64,000 nt of DNA from NCBI GenBank assembly GCA_964613795.1, contig CAZTJR010000001.1, positions 310,001-374,000 on the forward strand. Direction: 5' to 3'. Position 1 is the stretch's first letter. Each line of letters opens with the position of its first letter. The position numbers and the translations under genes are program-made. The notes under the pieces were generated by a model, which was given only the letters and a program-made list of their open reading frames with translations, was not told where the DNA came from and made no database searches. Positions 35,008 through 42,884 of the stretch are shown in pieces. Origin of the DNA: Chromatocurvus sp964613795 (GTDB lineage Bacteria; Pseudomonadota; Gammaproteobacteria; Pseudomonadales; Halieaceae).

Positions 35008-36562
35008 TCACACAGACGCCACGCTGGAGAAGCCTGCCCTGAACGGCGCCGAGCGACTCCCGGAAACAGCGCCCGCGGGTGATATTCCGCTGGCAGATGT
35101 TGAGCAGGCGGTTGATTCAGGTGCCGGTTGCCATGCCGGTGCCGATCGCATGCAGGCCGAGGCAACGCTGTCCGGCAAGGGAGCGGTTCTCGAGCAGTAC
35201 AAGAAAGATTACCCGATGGGGCCGCATGATCAGCCCCAGAGTATGTGTCCGGCCTTCGGTTCACTGCGCGTGGGTCTGCGTATGCGGCGCACGGCGACGG
35301 TACTCAGTGGTTCGGCCTGCTGCGTTTACGGTCTGACCTTCACCTCCCACTTCTACGGTGCCCGGCGCACGGTCGGTTACGTGCCCTTCGATTCCGAGAC
35401 GCTGGTGACCGGCAAGCTGTTCGAGGATATTCGCGAGTCTGTCCATACGCTGGCCGACCCCGACAAGTACGATGCGGTCGTCATTATCAACCTGTGTGTG
35501 CCGACGGCATCCGGCGTTCCTCTGGACCTGCTGCCTAAAGCCATCAACGGTGTCCGCATTATCGGTATTGATGTTCCGGGATTTGGTGTGCCGACCCATG
35601 CCGAAGCCAAGGACATCCTGGCCGGCGCCATGCTGCGCTATGCGCGCACCGAGGTCGAGAACGGACCGGTTGCCGCTCCCGAGCAGGCGCGGAGCGAGAT
35701 GCCATCAGTGGCGCTGGTCGGCGAAATATTCCCGGTCGACGCAATGACAATTTCCCGACTGCTGGCGCCAATGGGCCTGTGCGCGGGCCCAACCGTCCCG
35801 ACACGCGAGTGGCGCGAACTGTATGCCGCACTCGACTGCTCGGCGGTGGCGATGATTCATCCCTTTTATACGGCCAGCTACCGTCAGTTCGAAGCCGCGG
35901 GGCGGCCGGCTGTGGGCTCCGCGCCGGTCGGCTACGAGGGTACGGAAGCCTGGCTGGAATCGCTTGCAGCGTTGCTGAATATTGATGACGACAGGCTCAA
36001 TGCCGCGAAGGAAGCCGTACTGCCCGCGATCAAGGCGGCGCTCGAAACCACGCGTATCGATGCCCGCATTACGTTGTCTGGTTACGAAGGATCCGAGTTG
36101 CTGGTCGCGCGCCTGCTGGTCGAAAGTGGTGCCGATCTCTGCTATGTCGGTTCTGCCTGCCCGAAGACACGCTGGTCCGACATTGATCGCGAGTGGCTTG
36201 AGGCGCGTGGCGTTGAAGTGAAATTCCGTGCGTCGCTCGAGGAAGACGTTGCGGCGATGCACCACTACAAGCCGGATATCGCGATTGGCACGACGCCGGT
36301 TGTGCAGAAGGCCAAAGAGCTGGCGATTCCCAGCCTGTATTTCACCAACCTGATTTCGGCCCGCCCATTGATGGGCGTCGCCGGTCCTGGCTCCATTGCC
36401 GAGGTCATCAACGCGGCACTGGCAAACAAGTCTCGCTTCGATGACATGGAAGCGTTTTTCCACGGTGTGGGCAGCGGCGACAACGCCGGGGTCTGGCAGC
36501 CGGAAATGCTCGACGCGAAGCATGCCCCGGTCGGCCGTGCAGCGCCTGCGGGAGGTGCCTGA
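34994..36562 (+). CDS. bchY: Chlorophyllide a reductase subunit BchY
   Basis: The 522-residue NifD-like subunit binds chlorophyllide with BchZ. QSMCPAFGSLRVGLRMRRTATVL and GSACCVYGLTF hold conserved cluster cysteines, and YTASYRQFEAAGRPAVGSAPVG and VGSACPKTRWSDIDREWL are typical of BchY. It overlaps bchX by 14 nt and abuts bchZ (TGATG). An acidic, low-complexity N-terminal about 50 residues precedes the fold. Confidence 0.97.
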   Translation: MTPSDHTDATLEKPALNGAERLPETAPAGDIPLADVEQAVDSGAGCHAGADRMQAEATLSGKGAVLEQYKKDYPMGPHDQPQSMCPAFGSLRVGLRMRRTATVLSGSACCVYGLTFTSHFYGARRTVGYVPFDSETLVTGKLFEDIRESVHTLADPDKYDAVVIINLCVPTASGVPLDLLPKAINGVRIIGIDVPGFGVPTHAEAKDILAGAMLRYARTEVENGPVAAPEQARSEMPSVALVGEIFPVDAMTISRLLAPMGLCAGPTVPTREWRELYAALDCSAVAMIHPFYTASYRQFEAAGRPAVGSAPVGYEGTEAWLESLAALLNIDDDRLNAAKEAVLPAIKAALETTRIDARITLSGYEGSELLVARLLVESGADLCYVGSACPKTRWSDIDREWLEARGVEVKFRASLEEDVAAMHHYKPDIAIGTTPVVQKAKELAIPSLYFTNLISARPLMGVAGPGSIAEVINAALANKSRFDDMEAFFHGVGSGDNAGVWQPEMLDAKHAPVGRAAPAGGA

Positions 36563-38022
36563 TGTTGGTACTTGATCACGACAGGGCTGGCGGTTACTGG
36601 GGCTCTGTCTATGTGTTCACGGCTGTCAAGGGTCTGCAGGTAATCATCGACGGGCCTGTGGGCTGCGAGAATCTGCCGGTGACGTCTGTCCTGCACTACA
36701 CCGACGCGCTGCCGCCGCATGAATTGCCGGTGGTTGTCACAGGTCTGGGTGAAGAGGAACTCGGACAGCACGGTACCGAGGGCGCGATGCGTCGCGCCCA
36801 CGAAACGCTGGATCCGGATCAGCCGAGTGTCGTGGTCACCGGTTCCATTGCCGAGATGATCGGTGGCGGTGTCACGCCCCAGGGCACCGGTATTGAGCGG
36901 TTTTTACCGCGCACGATCGATGAAGACCAGTGGCAGAGTGCAGATCGCGCGATGAACTGGCTGTGGACTCGTTTCGGAGCCAAGAAAGCCAAGAAAATCG
37001 CCAAGGCAAAGAAAGCCAATGCGGCGGCAACCAAAAAGGTCAACATCATTGGCCCGATCTACGGCATGTTCAATACCTGGTCCGATCTTGCGGAAATACG
37101 CCGATTGATCGAGGGTATCGGTGCAGAAGTCAACATGGTGTTCCCGCTGGGTTGTCACGTTGATGATGTCTACAAGCTCGCGGAAGCCGATATCAACGTC
37201 TGCATGTATCGCGAGTTCGGACGGCTGCTATGCGAAGAGCTGGACCGTCCTTACCTGCAGGCGCCTATCGGTCTGCACAGCACCACCAAGTTTCTCGAGA
37301 AGTTGGGTGAATTGCTTGATCTTGACCCCACGCCGTTCATTGAGCGCGAGAAGCACACCACGATCAAGCCGATCTGGGATCTGTGGCGATCGGTCACCCA
37401 GGATTTCTTCGGCACTGCGAGCTTCGGCATTTCAGCGAATGCCACTTACACCCGCGGTATCCGCCATTTCCTGGAAGAGGAAATGGGGCTGCCCTGCAAC
37501 TTTGCCTTTGAGCGCCGCCCCGGGGTCAAGCCTGACAATAACGCCATACGCGAAGCGGTGCAGAACACGCCGCCGCTAGTGCTGTTCGGCAGCTACAACG
37601 AGCGCATGTACATGGCCGAAACCGGTGTTCGCGGTGTGTATATCCCGGCATCGCTGCCCGGCACAGTCATCCGCAGGCACACCGGTACGCCATTCATGGG
37701 TTATGGCGGCGCCTGTTATCTCATCCAGGAAGTCTGCAACGCGCTGTTTGATGCGCTGTTCAACATCCTGCCGCTGGGTTCAGATCTCGATCGCGCGCCA
37801 GCGACACCGACGCGCGAACGCGCGTCGATTGCCTGGGAAGTCGCGGCGGAGCTCGAGCTCGACAAGCTCGTTGCTGCCGAGCCGATTCTGGTGCGGATTT
37901 CCGCAGCAAAACGCCTGCGGGATGCCGCCGAAAATGCTGCGCGAGGCAGCGGTGCCGAACAGGTCACCGTCAGCCATCTGCAGGCTGCGCGGCAGGTATT
38001 GTCAGCCGGAGTTGTGGCATGA
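36562..38022 (+). CDS. bchZ: Chlorophyllide a reductase subunit BchZ
   Basis: The 486-residue NifK-like partner of BchY. N-terminal DHDRAGGYWGSVYVFTAVKG and VDGPVGCENLP-like IIDGPVGCENLPVTSVLHY are diagnostic, with NIIGPIYGMFNTWSDLAEIRRL and GVYIPASLPGTVIRRHTGTPFMGY later. Residues about 136-156 form an unusually Lys/Ala-rich linker (AKKAKKIAKAKKANAAATKK). The stop overlaps a 34-codon ORF leading to pufQ. Confidence 0.96.
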   Translation: MLVLDHDRAGGYWGSVYVFTAVKGLQVIIDGPVGCENLPVTSVLHYTDALPPHELPVVVTGLGEEELGQHGTEGAMRRAHETLDPDQPSVVVTGSIAEMIGGGVTPQGTGIERFLPRTIDEDQWQSADRAMNWLWTRFGAKKAKKIAKAKKANAAATKKVNIIGPIYGMFNTWSDLAEIRRLIEGIGAEVNMVFPLGCHVDDVYKLAEADINVCMYREFGRLLCEELDRPYLQAPIGLHSTTKFLEKLGELLDLDPTPFIEREKHTTIKPIWDLWRSVTQDFFGTASFGISANATYTRGIRHFLEEEMGLPCNFAFERRPGVKPDNNAIREAVQNTPPLVLFGSYNERMYMAETGVRGVYIPASLPGTVIRRHTGTPFMGYGGACYLIQEVCNALFDALFNILPLGSDLDRAPATPTRERASIAWEVAAELELDKLVAAEPILVRISAAKRLRDAAENAARGSGAEQVTVSHLQAARQVLSAGVVA

Positions 38023-38123
38023 CTGTGACTGCAAGAACACGGATTGATGGTGTGGCGCCCCTCTCGGGCTGGACGCACCAGGTATCGAAGAGCCCTCGCT
38101 GCAGGGCCAGGGGAGTTTTATGA
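38019..38123 (+). CDS. Possible 34-aa ORF linking bchZ and pufQ
   Basis: Starts with ATG overlapping the bchZ stop (ATGA), has GGAG 7 nt before it, and ends with TGA inside the pufQ start (again ATGA). The product would begin MTVTARTRIDGVAPLSGW and has no membrane segment or known motif. It may be a leader ORF for translational coupling to pufQ or chance. Nothing else is seen in this 97-base stretch. Confidence 0.3.
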   Translation: MTVTARTRIDGVAPLSGWTHQVSKSPRCRARGVL

Positions 38124-38356
38124 AAACGTCGACGTCTACGCAAGCCGTATCCCATGCAACACCGCTGCACGACCGGATCGAATTCCGGCTGCTGATCGCG
38201 GTATCGCTGTTGTGGTTCCTGGTGGTGGCGGCGGTGAGCCGACTTCTTCCGCGCAAGTTGCGACCGCTGTCGTCGCGTGCCGCCCGCGGAGAGTCCCTGT
38301 TCGCCGAGGCCAGACGCACGGCTTACACAGTGATTCCCTACGCGTTCATGCGTTAA
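38120..38356 (+). CDS. pufQ: PufQ, bacteriochlorophyll-protein assembly factor
   Basis: PufQ is a small single-span membrane protein needed for efficient bacteriochlorophyll production and complex formation. The 78 residues have one hydrophobic segment (RLLIAVSLLWFLVVAAVSRL) followed by a basic stretch and GESLFAEARRTAYTVIPYAFM, similar to the EAREITPxIF tail of Rhodobacter PufQ. GGGGAG lies 5 nt before the ATG. Position between bchZ and pufL supports the call; sequence similarity is modest. Confidence 0.8.
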   Translation: MKTSTSTQAVSHATPLHDRIEFRLLIAVSLLWFLVVAAVSRLLPRKLRPLSSRAARGESLFAEARRTAYTVIPYAFMR

Positions 38357-38497
38357 GACCGGGGAGGTGCTCGTGCAAAGATCAAGCAAAAACAGGCGGT
38401 GTCAGTCTGCTATGACCGACGCCAGGTGTCGGGACGGGGTCCCGGTGATGTGTTGGTTTTATTTAGCAGGTCCCGCATCTGGACCGGAGGAAAAACT

Positions 38498-39322
38498 ATG
38501 ACAATGCTGAGTTTCGAGAAAAAATACCGGGTCAGGGGGGGGACCCTCATCGGAGGCGACCTCTTCGACTTCTGGGTAGGTCCGTTCTACGTCGGCTTTT
38601 TCGGCGTCACCACGGCCTTCTTCAGTATTCTCGGTACGCTGCTGATTATTTATGGCGCGTCCATGGGTACGACCTGGAACATCTGGCAGATCAATATTGC
38701 ACCGCCGGACCTGAGCTATGGTCTCGGCCTGGCGCCCCTCGCCGAGGGTGGACTCTGGCAGATCATTACCATATGTGCCGCGGGGGCCTTTATCTCCTGG
38801 GCATTGCGACAGGTAGAGATATCGCGCAAGCTCGGCATGGGGCTGCATATTCCCTTCGCCTTCAGCGTCGCGGTGTTTGCCTATCTGACCCTGGTGGTCT
38901 TCCGCCCGCTGCTGATGGGCGCCTGGGGTCATGGTTTTCCCTACGGGATTCTCAGTCACCTCGATTGGGTGTCCAACGTCGGCTATCAGTACCTGCACTT
39001 CCATTACAACCCGGCGCACATGCTCGCCATCACCTTCTTCTTCACCACCACGCTGGCATTGTCCATGCACGGTGGCCTGATCCTGTCAGTAACCAACCCG
39101 AAGAAGGGTGAGAACGTGAAAACAGCGGAGCACGAGAACTCGTTTTTCCGCGACGACATCGGCTATTCCATCGGTGCCCTCGGCATTCACCGTCTGGGCC
39201 TGTTCCTGGCCCTGTCGGCCGGTTTCTGGAGTGCGGTGTGCATCATCATCAGTGGACCTTTCTGGACCAGAGGTTGGCCGGAATGGTGGAACTGGTGGCT
39301 CGAACTGCCCATCTGGAACTAA
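38498..39322 (+). CDS. pufL: Reaction centre L subunit PufL
   Basis: PufL with PufM binds the special pair, bacteriopheophytins and quinones. The 274 residues show FEKKYRVRGGTLIGGDLFDFW, five membrane helices, FHYNPAHMLAITFFFTTTLALSMHG (special-pair and iron ligands) and ALGIHRLGLFLAL. ATG 38498, with GGAGG 8 nt upstream, is the start; the upstream open frame is the leader. The 141-base pufQ-pufL spacer holds a small hairpin (CGGGAC-GGG-GTCCCG, 38430-38444) that could be an mRNA processing point. Confidence 0.98.
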   Translation: MTMLSFEKKYRVRGGTLIGGDLFDFWVGPFYVGFFGVTTAFFSILGTLLIIYGASMGTTWNIWQINIAPPDLSYGLGLAPLAEGGLWQIITICAAGAFISWALRQVEISRKLGMGLHIPFAFSVAVFAYLTLVVFRPLLMGAWGHGFPYGILSHLDWVSNVGYQYLHFHYNPAHMLAITFFFTTTLALSMHGGLILSVTNPKKGENVKTAEHENSFFRDDIGYSIGALGIHRLGLFLALSAGFWSAVCIIISGPFWTRGWPEWWNWWLELPIWN

Positions 39323-39337
39323 GCGGAGGATTACAGC

Positions 39338-40312
39338 ATGGCTGAATATCAAAACATTTTTACCCGCGTCCAGGTGACGGCCCCTATTTACTCGGGCACC
39401 GACATCGGCAGTGATGCCAGCAACCGCACGGGTGCAACGGAAAACTACTGGCTCGGCAAGATTGGTGATGCCCAGCTCGGGCCGATCTATCTCGGTCCGA
39501 CGGGTGTACTGTCGATACTTTTCGGCTTTATAGCGATCGAAATCATCGGCCTCAACATGTTGGCGTCGGTGAACTGGGACCCGGTGCAGTTCATACGGCA
39601 GCTTTTCTGGCTGGCCCTTGAGCCGCCGCCGCCGGAGTATGGACTCAGCATTCCGCCGCTGCACGATGGTGGCTGGTGGTTGATGGCAGGCTTCTTCCTG
39701 ACAGCATCAATTCTGCTCTGGTGGGTAAGAACCTACAATCTGGCGCGCAAGAACGGCATGGGTACGCACATCGCCTGGGCCTTTGCCGGTGCCATCTGGC
39801 TGTACCTGGTGCTGGGCTTCATCCGGCCGGTACTGATGGGTAGCTGGAGCGAGGCCGTGCCCTTTGGCATCTTCCCCCACCTGGACTGGACGGCGGCGTT
39901 CTCTATCCGCTACGGCAACCTGTTCTATAACCCGTTCCACATGCTGTCCATTGTGTTCCTATATGGCTCGACCCTGCTCTTCGCGATGCACGGTGCAACC
40001 ATTCTGGCAACCAGTCGCTACGGTGGTGACCGTGAGATCGACCAGATCACCTACCGCGGCACCGCCTCTGAGCGCGCCGGACTGTTCTGGCGCTGGACCA
40101 TGGGCTTCAATGCAACCATGGAATCAATTCACCGCTGGGGTCTCTGGTTTGCGGTACTGACAGTGATTACCGGTGGTATCGGCATCCTGCTTACCGGCAC
40201 GGTTGTAGACAACTGGTATCTCTGGGGTGTCAAACACGGTATTGCGCCGGCCTACCCTGCGCTTGAGGCAATGCCGCTGCAAGATCCCCTGACAACGGGA
40301 GCTGGACAATGA
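39338..40312 (+). CDS. pufM: Reaction centre M subunit PufM
   Basis: The 324-residue M subunit begins AEYQNIFTRVQVTAPIYSG and has five membrane helices. GNLFYNPFHMLSIVFLYGSTLLFAMHGATI carries the special-pair and iron histidines, and ERAGLFWRWTMGFNATMESIHRWG is the other hallmark. GGAGG precedes the ATG. It overlaps pufC by 4 nt. Confidence 0.98.
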   Translation: MAEYQNIFTRVQVTAPIYSGTDIGSDASNRTGATENYWLGKIGDAQLGPIYLGPTGVLSILFGFIAIEIIGLNMLASVNWDPVQFIRQLFWLALEPPPPEYGLSIPPLHDGGWWLMAGFFLTASILLWWVRTYNLARKNGMGTHIAWAFAGAIWLYLVLGFIRPVLMGSWSEAVPFGIFPHLDWTAAFSIRYGNLFYNPFHMLSIVFLYGSTLLFAMHGATILATSRYGGDREIDQITYRGTASERAGLFWRWTMGFNATMESIHRWGLWFAVLTVITGGIGILLTGTVVDNWYLWGVKHGIAPAYPALEAMPLQDPLTTGAGQ

Positions 40313-41358
40313 AAATGATACCTAACCTTCGTTTACCTGTGGTCGGGGCTGCACTTGCCACACTCACTCTGGCGGCCTGTGAGCCGCCACCGGTGGACAC
40401 AGTGCAGCGGGGCTACCGCGGTCTGGGTATGGAAGTGGTCATCAATCCTGATGATCGTGCCAGGAGTGTTGCCGAAAACATGCCGCCGGACATTATCCCG
40501 CAGATAGAGGACGACGACGGTCCGCGGGCAGGTGACATTTACCAGAATGTGGAGGTGCTCGGCGACCTGAGCGTCGGACAGTTTACCCGCGTGATGGCGT
40601 CAATTACCGAATGGGTGGCTCCAGAAGCGGGCTGCGCGTACTGCCATGAAGGGAACAACTTTGCCAGTGAAGCGCCTTACACAAAGCGCGTCTCACGGGT
40701 GATGTTTGCCATGACCCAGCGTGCCAACGAGGACTGGGGCAGCAAGCACGTCGCGCCGACTGGTGTGACCTGCTACACCTGTCACCGTGGAAAGCCGGTG
40801 CCGGAGTACGTCTGGGCGGAGGATCCGGGTGGTCCGCATGCCAAAGGTCTGGCCAGGGCAGAGCAGAACGTTGCGGGTAAAAAGGCGGTGGCATACGCGT
40901 CGCTGCCGTACGACCCGCTGACGCCCTTCCTGTCAGAAGACTACGAAATCCGCGTGGCCTCGGATACCGCATTGCCGAACGGCAACCGGGCTTCCATCAA
41001 GGAGACCGAGTGGACCTATGGGCTGATGATGCACTTTTCCGACTCGATGAACGTGAACTGCACGTACTGCCACAACAGTCGGGCGTGGTCGGATTGGGAG
41101 CAAAGTTCACCGGCGCGCCTGAAAGCCTGGCACGCCATCCGCATGGTTCGCGAAATGAACAACGCCTATATCGATTCCACGGCCGATTGGCTGCCGGACT
41201 CCCGTAAGGGAGCGTTGGGTGATCCTCTCAAGGTGAGCTGCAAGACCTGCCACCAGGGAGCCTACAAGCCGATGTATGGTGCAAAGATGATCGACCAGTT
41301 CCCCAGCCTGAGCAAGAAGACCGGTGTTGCGGTCGACATGCACAAGAAGGGTGGTTGA
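40309..41358 (+). CDS. pufC: Reaction-centre tetraheme cytochrome c subunit PufC
   Basis: PufC re-reduces the oxidised special pair from periplasmic donors. The 349 residues start with a lipoprotein leader (lipobox LTLAAC, Cys 24). There are four CxxCH heme sites in order: CAYCH, CYTCH, CTYCH, CKTCH. The methionine ligands fit VMFAMTQ and GLMMHFSDSMN. It sits directly after pufM and before pufB, an order different from pufBALM of Rhodobacter. Confidence 0.97.
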   Translation: MKMIPNLRLPVVGAALATLTLAACEPPPVDTVQRGYRGLGMEVVINPDDRARSVAENMPPDIIPQIEDDDGPRAGDIYQNVEVLGDLSVGQFTRVMASITEWVAPEAGCAYCHEGNNFASEAPYTKRVSRVMFAMTQRANEDWGSKHVAPTGVTCYTCHRGKPVPEYVWAEDPGGPHAKGLARAEQNVAGKKAVAYASLPYDPLTPFLSEDYEIRVASDTALPNGNRASIKETEWTYGLMMHFSDSMNVNCTYCHNSRAWSDWEQSSPARLKAWHAIRMVREMNNAYIDSTADWLPDSRKGALGDPLKVSCKTCHQGAYKPMYGAKMIDQFPSLSKKTGVAVDMHKKGG

Positions 41359-41359
41359 G

Positions 41360-41593
41360 ATGACTATGCCGGCAGTTTTGCCCGGCAACGGCCAGTGGCG
41401 GCCGGATGTCGCTGCCGGTCTGCAGGAAATCCTTACTGAGTTAGTTGCGTACAGGCTGCGCAACCGGCCCGGGTCAAGGGTAATCACCGGCCCAGGATCT
41501 CTGGATCCACAGGCAGGTGTAGAGAGCATCCCGGGCGATTCCGCACCGGGTGCTCAAACTGAAAACTCACTTGGGAGAAACAATCATGAGTGA
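41360..41593 (+). CDS. Possible 77-aa ORF between pufC and pufB
   Basis: The ATG follows the pufC stop by one base and has AAGG 9 nt upstream. The frame runs through the whole pufC-pufB spacer and ends 8 bases inside pufB. The product (MTMPAVLPGNGQW..., helix-like AAGLQEILTELVAYRLRN) shows no known domain; the second half is Gly/Pro/Ser-rich. It may be a real small protein or an open spacer. Confidence 0.33.
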   Translation: MTMPAVLPGNGQWRPDVAAGLQEILTELVAYRLRNRPGSRVITGPGSLDPQAGVESIPGDSAPGAQTENSLGRNNHE

Positions 41594-41732
41594 CAACACA
41601 AGCGTTTCAGGCTTCTCTGCTGACGAAGCCAAAGAGTTCCACACTTTTTTCATGCAGGGATTCCTGGGTTTCACCGCCGTTGCGGTGGTAGCTCACATTC
41701 TGGTGTGGATGTGGCGTCCCTGGCTCGGCTGA
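41586..41732 (+). CDS. pufB: LH1 beta subunit PufB
   Basis: The 48-residue antenna beta polypeptide. FSADEAKEFHTFFMQGF and a single helix with the bacteriochlorophyll-binding histidine at residue 37 (AHILVWMWRPWLG) are typical. GGGAG precedes the ATG by 9 nt. pufA follows 81 nt later. Confidence 0.97.
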   Translation: MSDNTSVSGFSADEAKEFHTFFMQGFLGFTAVAVVAHILVWMWRPWLG

Positions 41733-41813
41733 GTCAGTAGTACTTCGGTAGTAACCTGGCGGAAAAGCCGGAAATGGTTCCGGTGAACCGCAAACGAAAA
41801 TTAGGAGAACGAT

Positions 41814-42002
41814 ATGTACAGACTTTGGCTGCTTTTTGACCCCCGTCGAATTCTGGTCGCAACAGCGGCGTTCCTGTTCACGCTGGCACTGTTGATTCAC
41901 TTCATCCTGCTGAGCACAGAGCGCTTCAACTGGATCGAAGGACCGACGGCCGGTTCGCAGGTTGCACAGCAAATGGCGCCGCTTCCCGCGACGCGTAGTT
42001 AG
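41814..42002 (+). CDS. pufA: LH1 alpha subunit PufA
   Basis: The 62-residue antenna alpha polypeptide. WLLFDPRRILVATAAFLFTLALLIHF has the bacteriochlorophyll ligand His 29, and LLSTERFNWIEG is diagnostic of LH1 alpha. AGGAGA lies 6 nt before the ATG. About 20 polar residues (GPTAGSQVAQQMAPLPATRS) extend past the core and are probably trimmed or extramembrane. Confidence 0.97.
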   Translation: MYRLWLLFDPRRILVATAAFLFTLALLIHFILLSTERFNWIEGPTAGSQVAQQMAPLPATRS

Positions 42003-42030
42003 CTCAAAGACCGGTCCCCATGGGACCACT

Positions 42031-42074
42031 CAGGAGTATGGCCCGTCGTCACATGATGACGGGCACAACTCCTG
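42031..42074 (+). repeat. Two-tier hairpin downstream of pufA
   Basis: CAGGAGT (42031-37) pairs with ACTCCTG (42068-74), and inside it GCCCGTC (42041-47) pairs with GACGGGC (42058-64). It has no T-run and sits between pufA and the likely terminator, as expected for a 3' RNA-stabilising structure of the abundant pufBA message. Confidence 0.6.
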
Positions 42075-42085
42075 ACCCATTACTG

Positions 42086-42120
42086 CCCCGGCGTGTCGAC
42101 CAGATTGTCACACGCCGGGG
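42086..42120 (+). terminator. Probable puf operon terminator
   Basis: A perfect 11-bp stem, CCCCGGCGTGT with ACACGCCGGGG, has a 13-base loop and is followed by CTTCTTCATTT. The T-run is imperfect, so termination may be partial and allow reading into idi, which starts 43 bases later. Confidence 0.65.
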
Positions 42121-42162
42121 CTTCTTCATTTCTGAAGCCGCAATGCGGCGCGGAGTCCCTGT

Positions 42163-42783
42163 ATGCAAAAGCCACGATGGCAGCAGGTCTCTTTTGCGGA
42201 GGAACCCCTGATCCTGGTGAATGGCCGGGACGAACCCTGCGGTTTCGACAGCAAACTCAATGTTCACGCTGGTGCGGGCAGACTGCATCGCGCGTTTTCC
42301 ATTTTTCTTTTCCGCGATCCCGAACACGTTCTGCTGCATCGGCGAAGCGCAGAAAAGCCGCTCTGGCCCGGCTTCTGGACCAATAGCTGCTGCAGTCACC
42401 CCCGCCGGGGCGAATGTAACAGGATAGCCACCTCACGACGGCTGGAACAGGAGTTAGGGGTGTCGGCGGTGCTCCGCTATCTATACCGTTTTCAGTATCA
42501 GGCAGCCTTTGGCGATCTGGGTTCGGAGCATGAGCTGTGTTCCGTGTATATCGGCAGGCTTGGCGATGAGCAGGAGCTGCGTGTGAACCGCAGTGAGATT
42601 TCTGAGTGGGACTGGTTCCATGTGGATGAGGTGGATCGGTGGCTGTCAGCGTCGCCGGAAACGCTTACACCCTGGTTCAAGCTTGAGTGGCAGCAGCTGC
42701 GGGGCCGCCATATGAAAGATATCAGTTTGCTGTTCGCTGACTCAGGGCGTCTGGATTCAAGACCTCACGCCGTTGGCGAATAG
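42163..42783 (+). CDS. idi: Isopentenyl-diphosphate delta-isomerase (type I)
   Basis: Idi interconverts IPP and DMAPP, feeding carotenoid and bacteriochlorophyll tails. The 206 residues show HRAFSIFLFRDPEHVLLHRRS, the TNSCCSHPRRGE metal/catalytic cysteine block, a Nudix-like middle, and SEISEWDWFHVDEV. GGAG is 8 nt before the ATG. idi is also part of the PGC in Rhodobacter capsulatus, so its place after puf fits. Confidence 0.93.
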   Translation: MQKPRWQQVSFAEEPLILVNGRDEPCGFDSKLNVHAGAGRLHRAFSIFLFRDPEHVLLHRRSAEKPLWPGFWTNSCCSHPRRGECNRIATSRRLEQELGVSAVLRYLYRFQYQAAFGDLGSEHELCSVYIGRLGDEQELRVNRSEISEWDWFHVDEVDRWLSASPETLTPWFKLEWQQLRGRHMKDISLLFADSGRLDSRPHAVGE

Positions 42784-42818
42784 AGTACTGCGTGGCCTAC
42801 TGCAGACTGCGGAAGCAG

Positions 42819-42867
42819 TATAAAGCGCAGGCATAAAAAAACTGCCTGCGCTTTATACGCAGGCAGT
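42819..42867. terminator. Bidirectional terminator between idi and hemN
   Basis: Three matching arms lie in a row: 42819-42833, 42843-42857 and 42858-42867. Rightward, ACTGCCTGCG / CGCAGGCAGT (loop CTTTATA) ends with TTCTTCATT. Leftward, the same stem is followed by seven T, an excellent terminator for hemN. The first arm can instead pair with the second as a 15-bp stem, an alternative fold. Confidence 0.85.
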
Positions 42868-42884
42868 TCTTCATTACAGCCCGG

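Noticed and set aside
38451..38468. PpsR-like site TGT-N12-GCA before pufL
   Set aside because: One mismatch, no partner at 26 bp, and it is in the pufQ-pufL leader; not strong enough to list as an operator.
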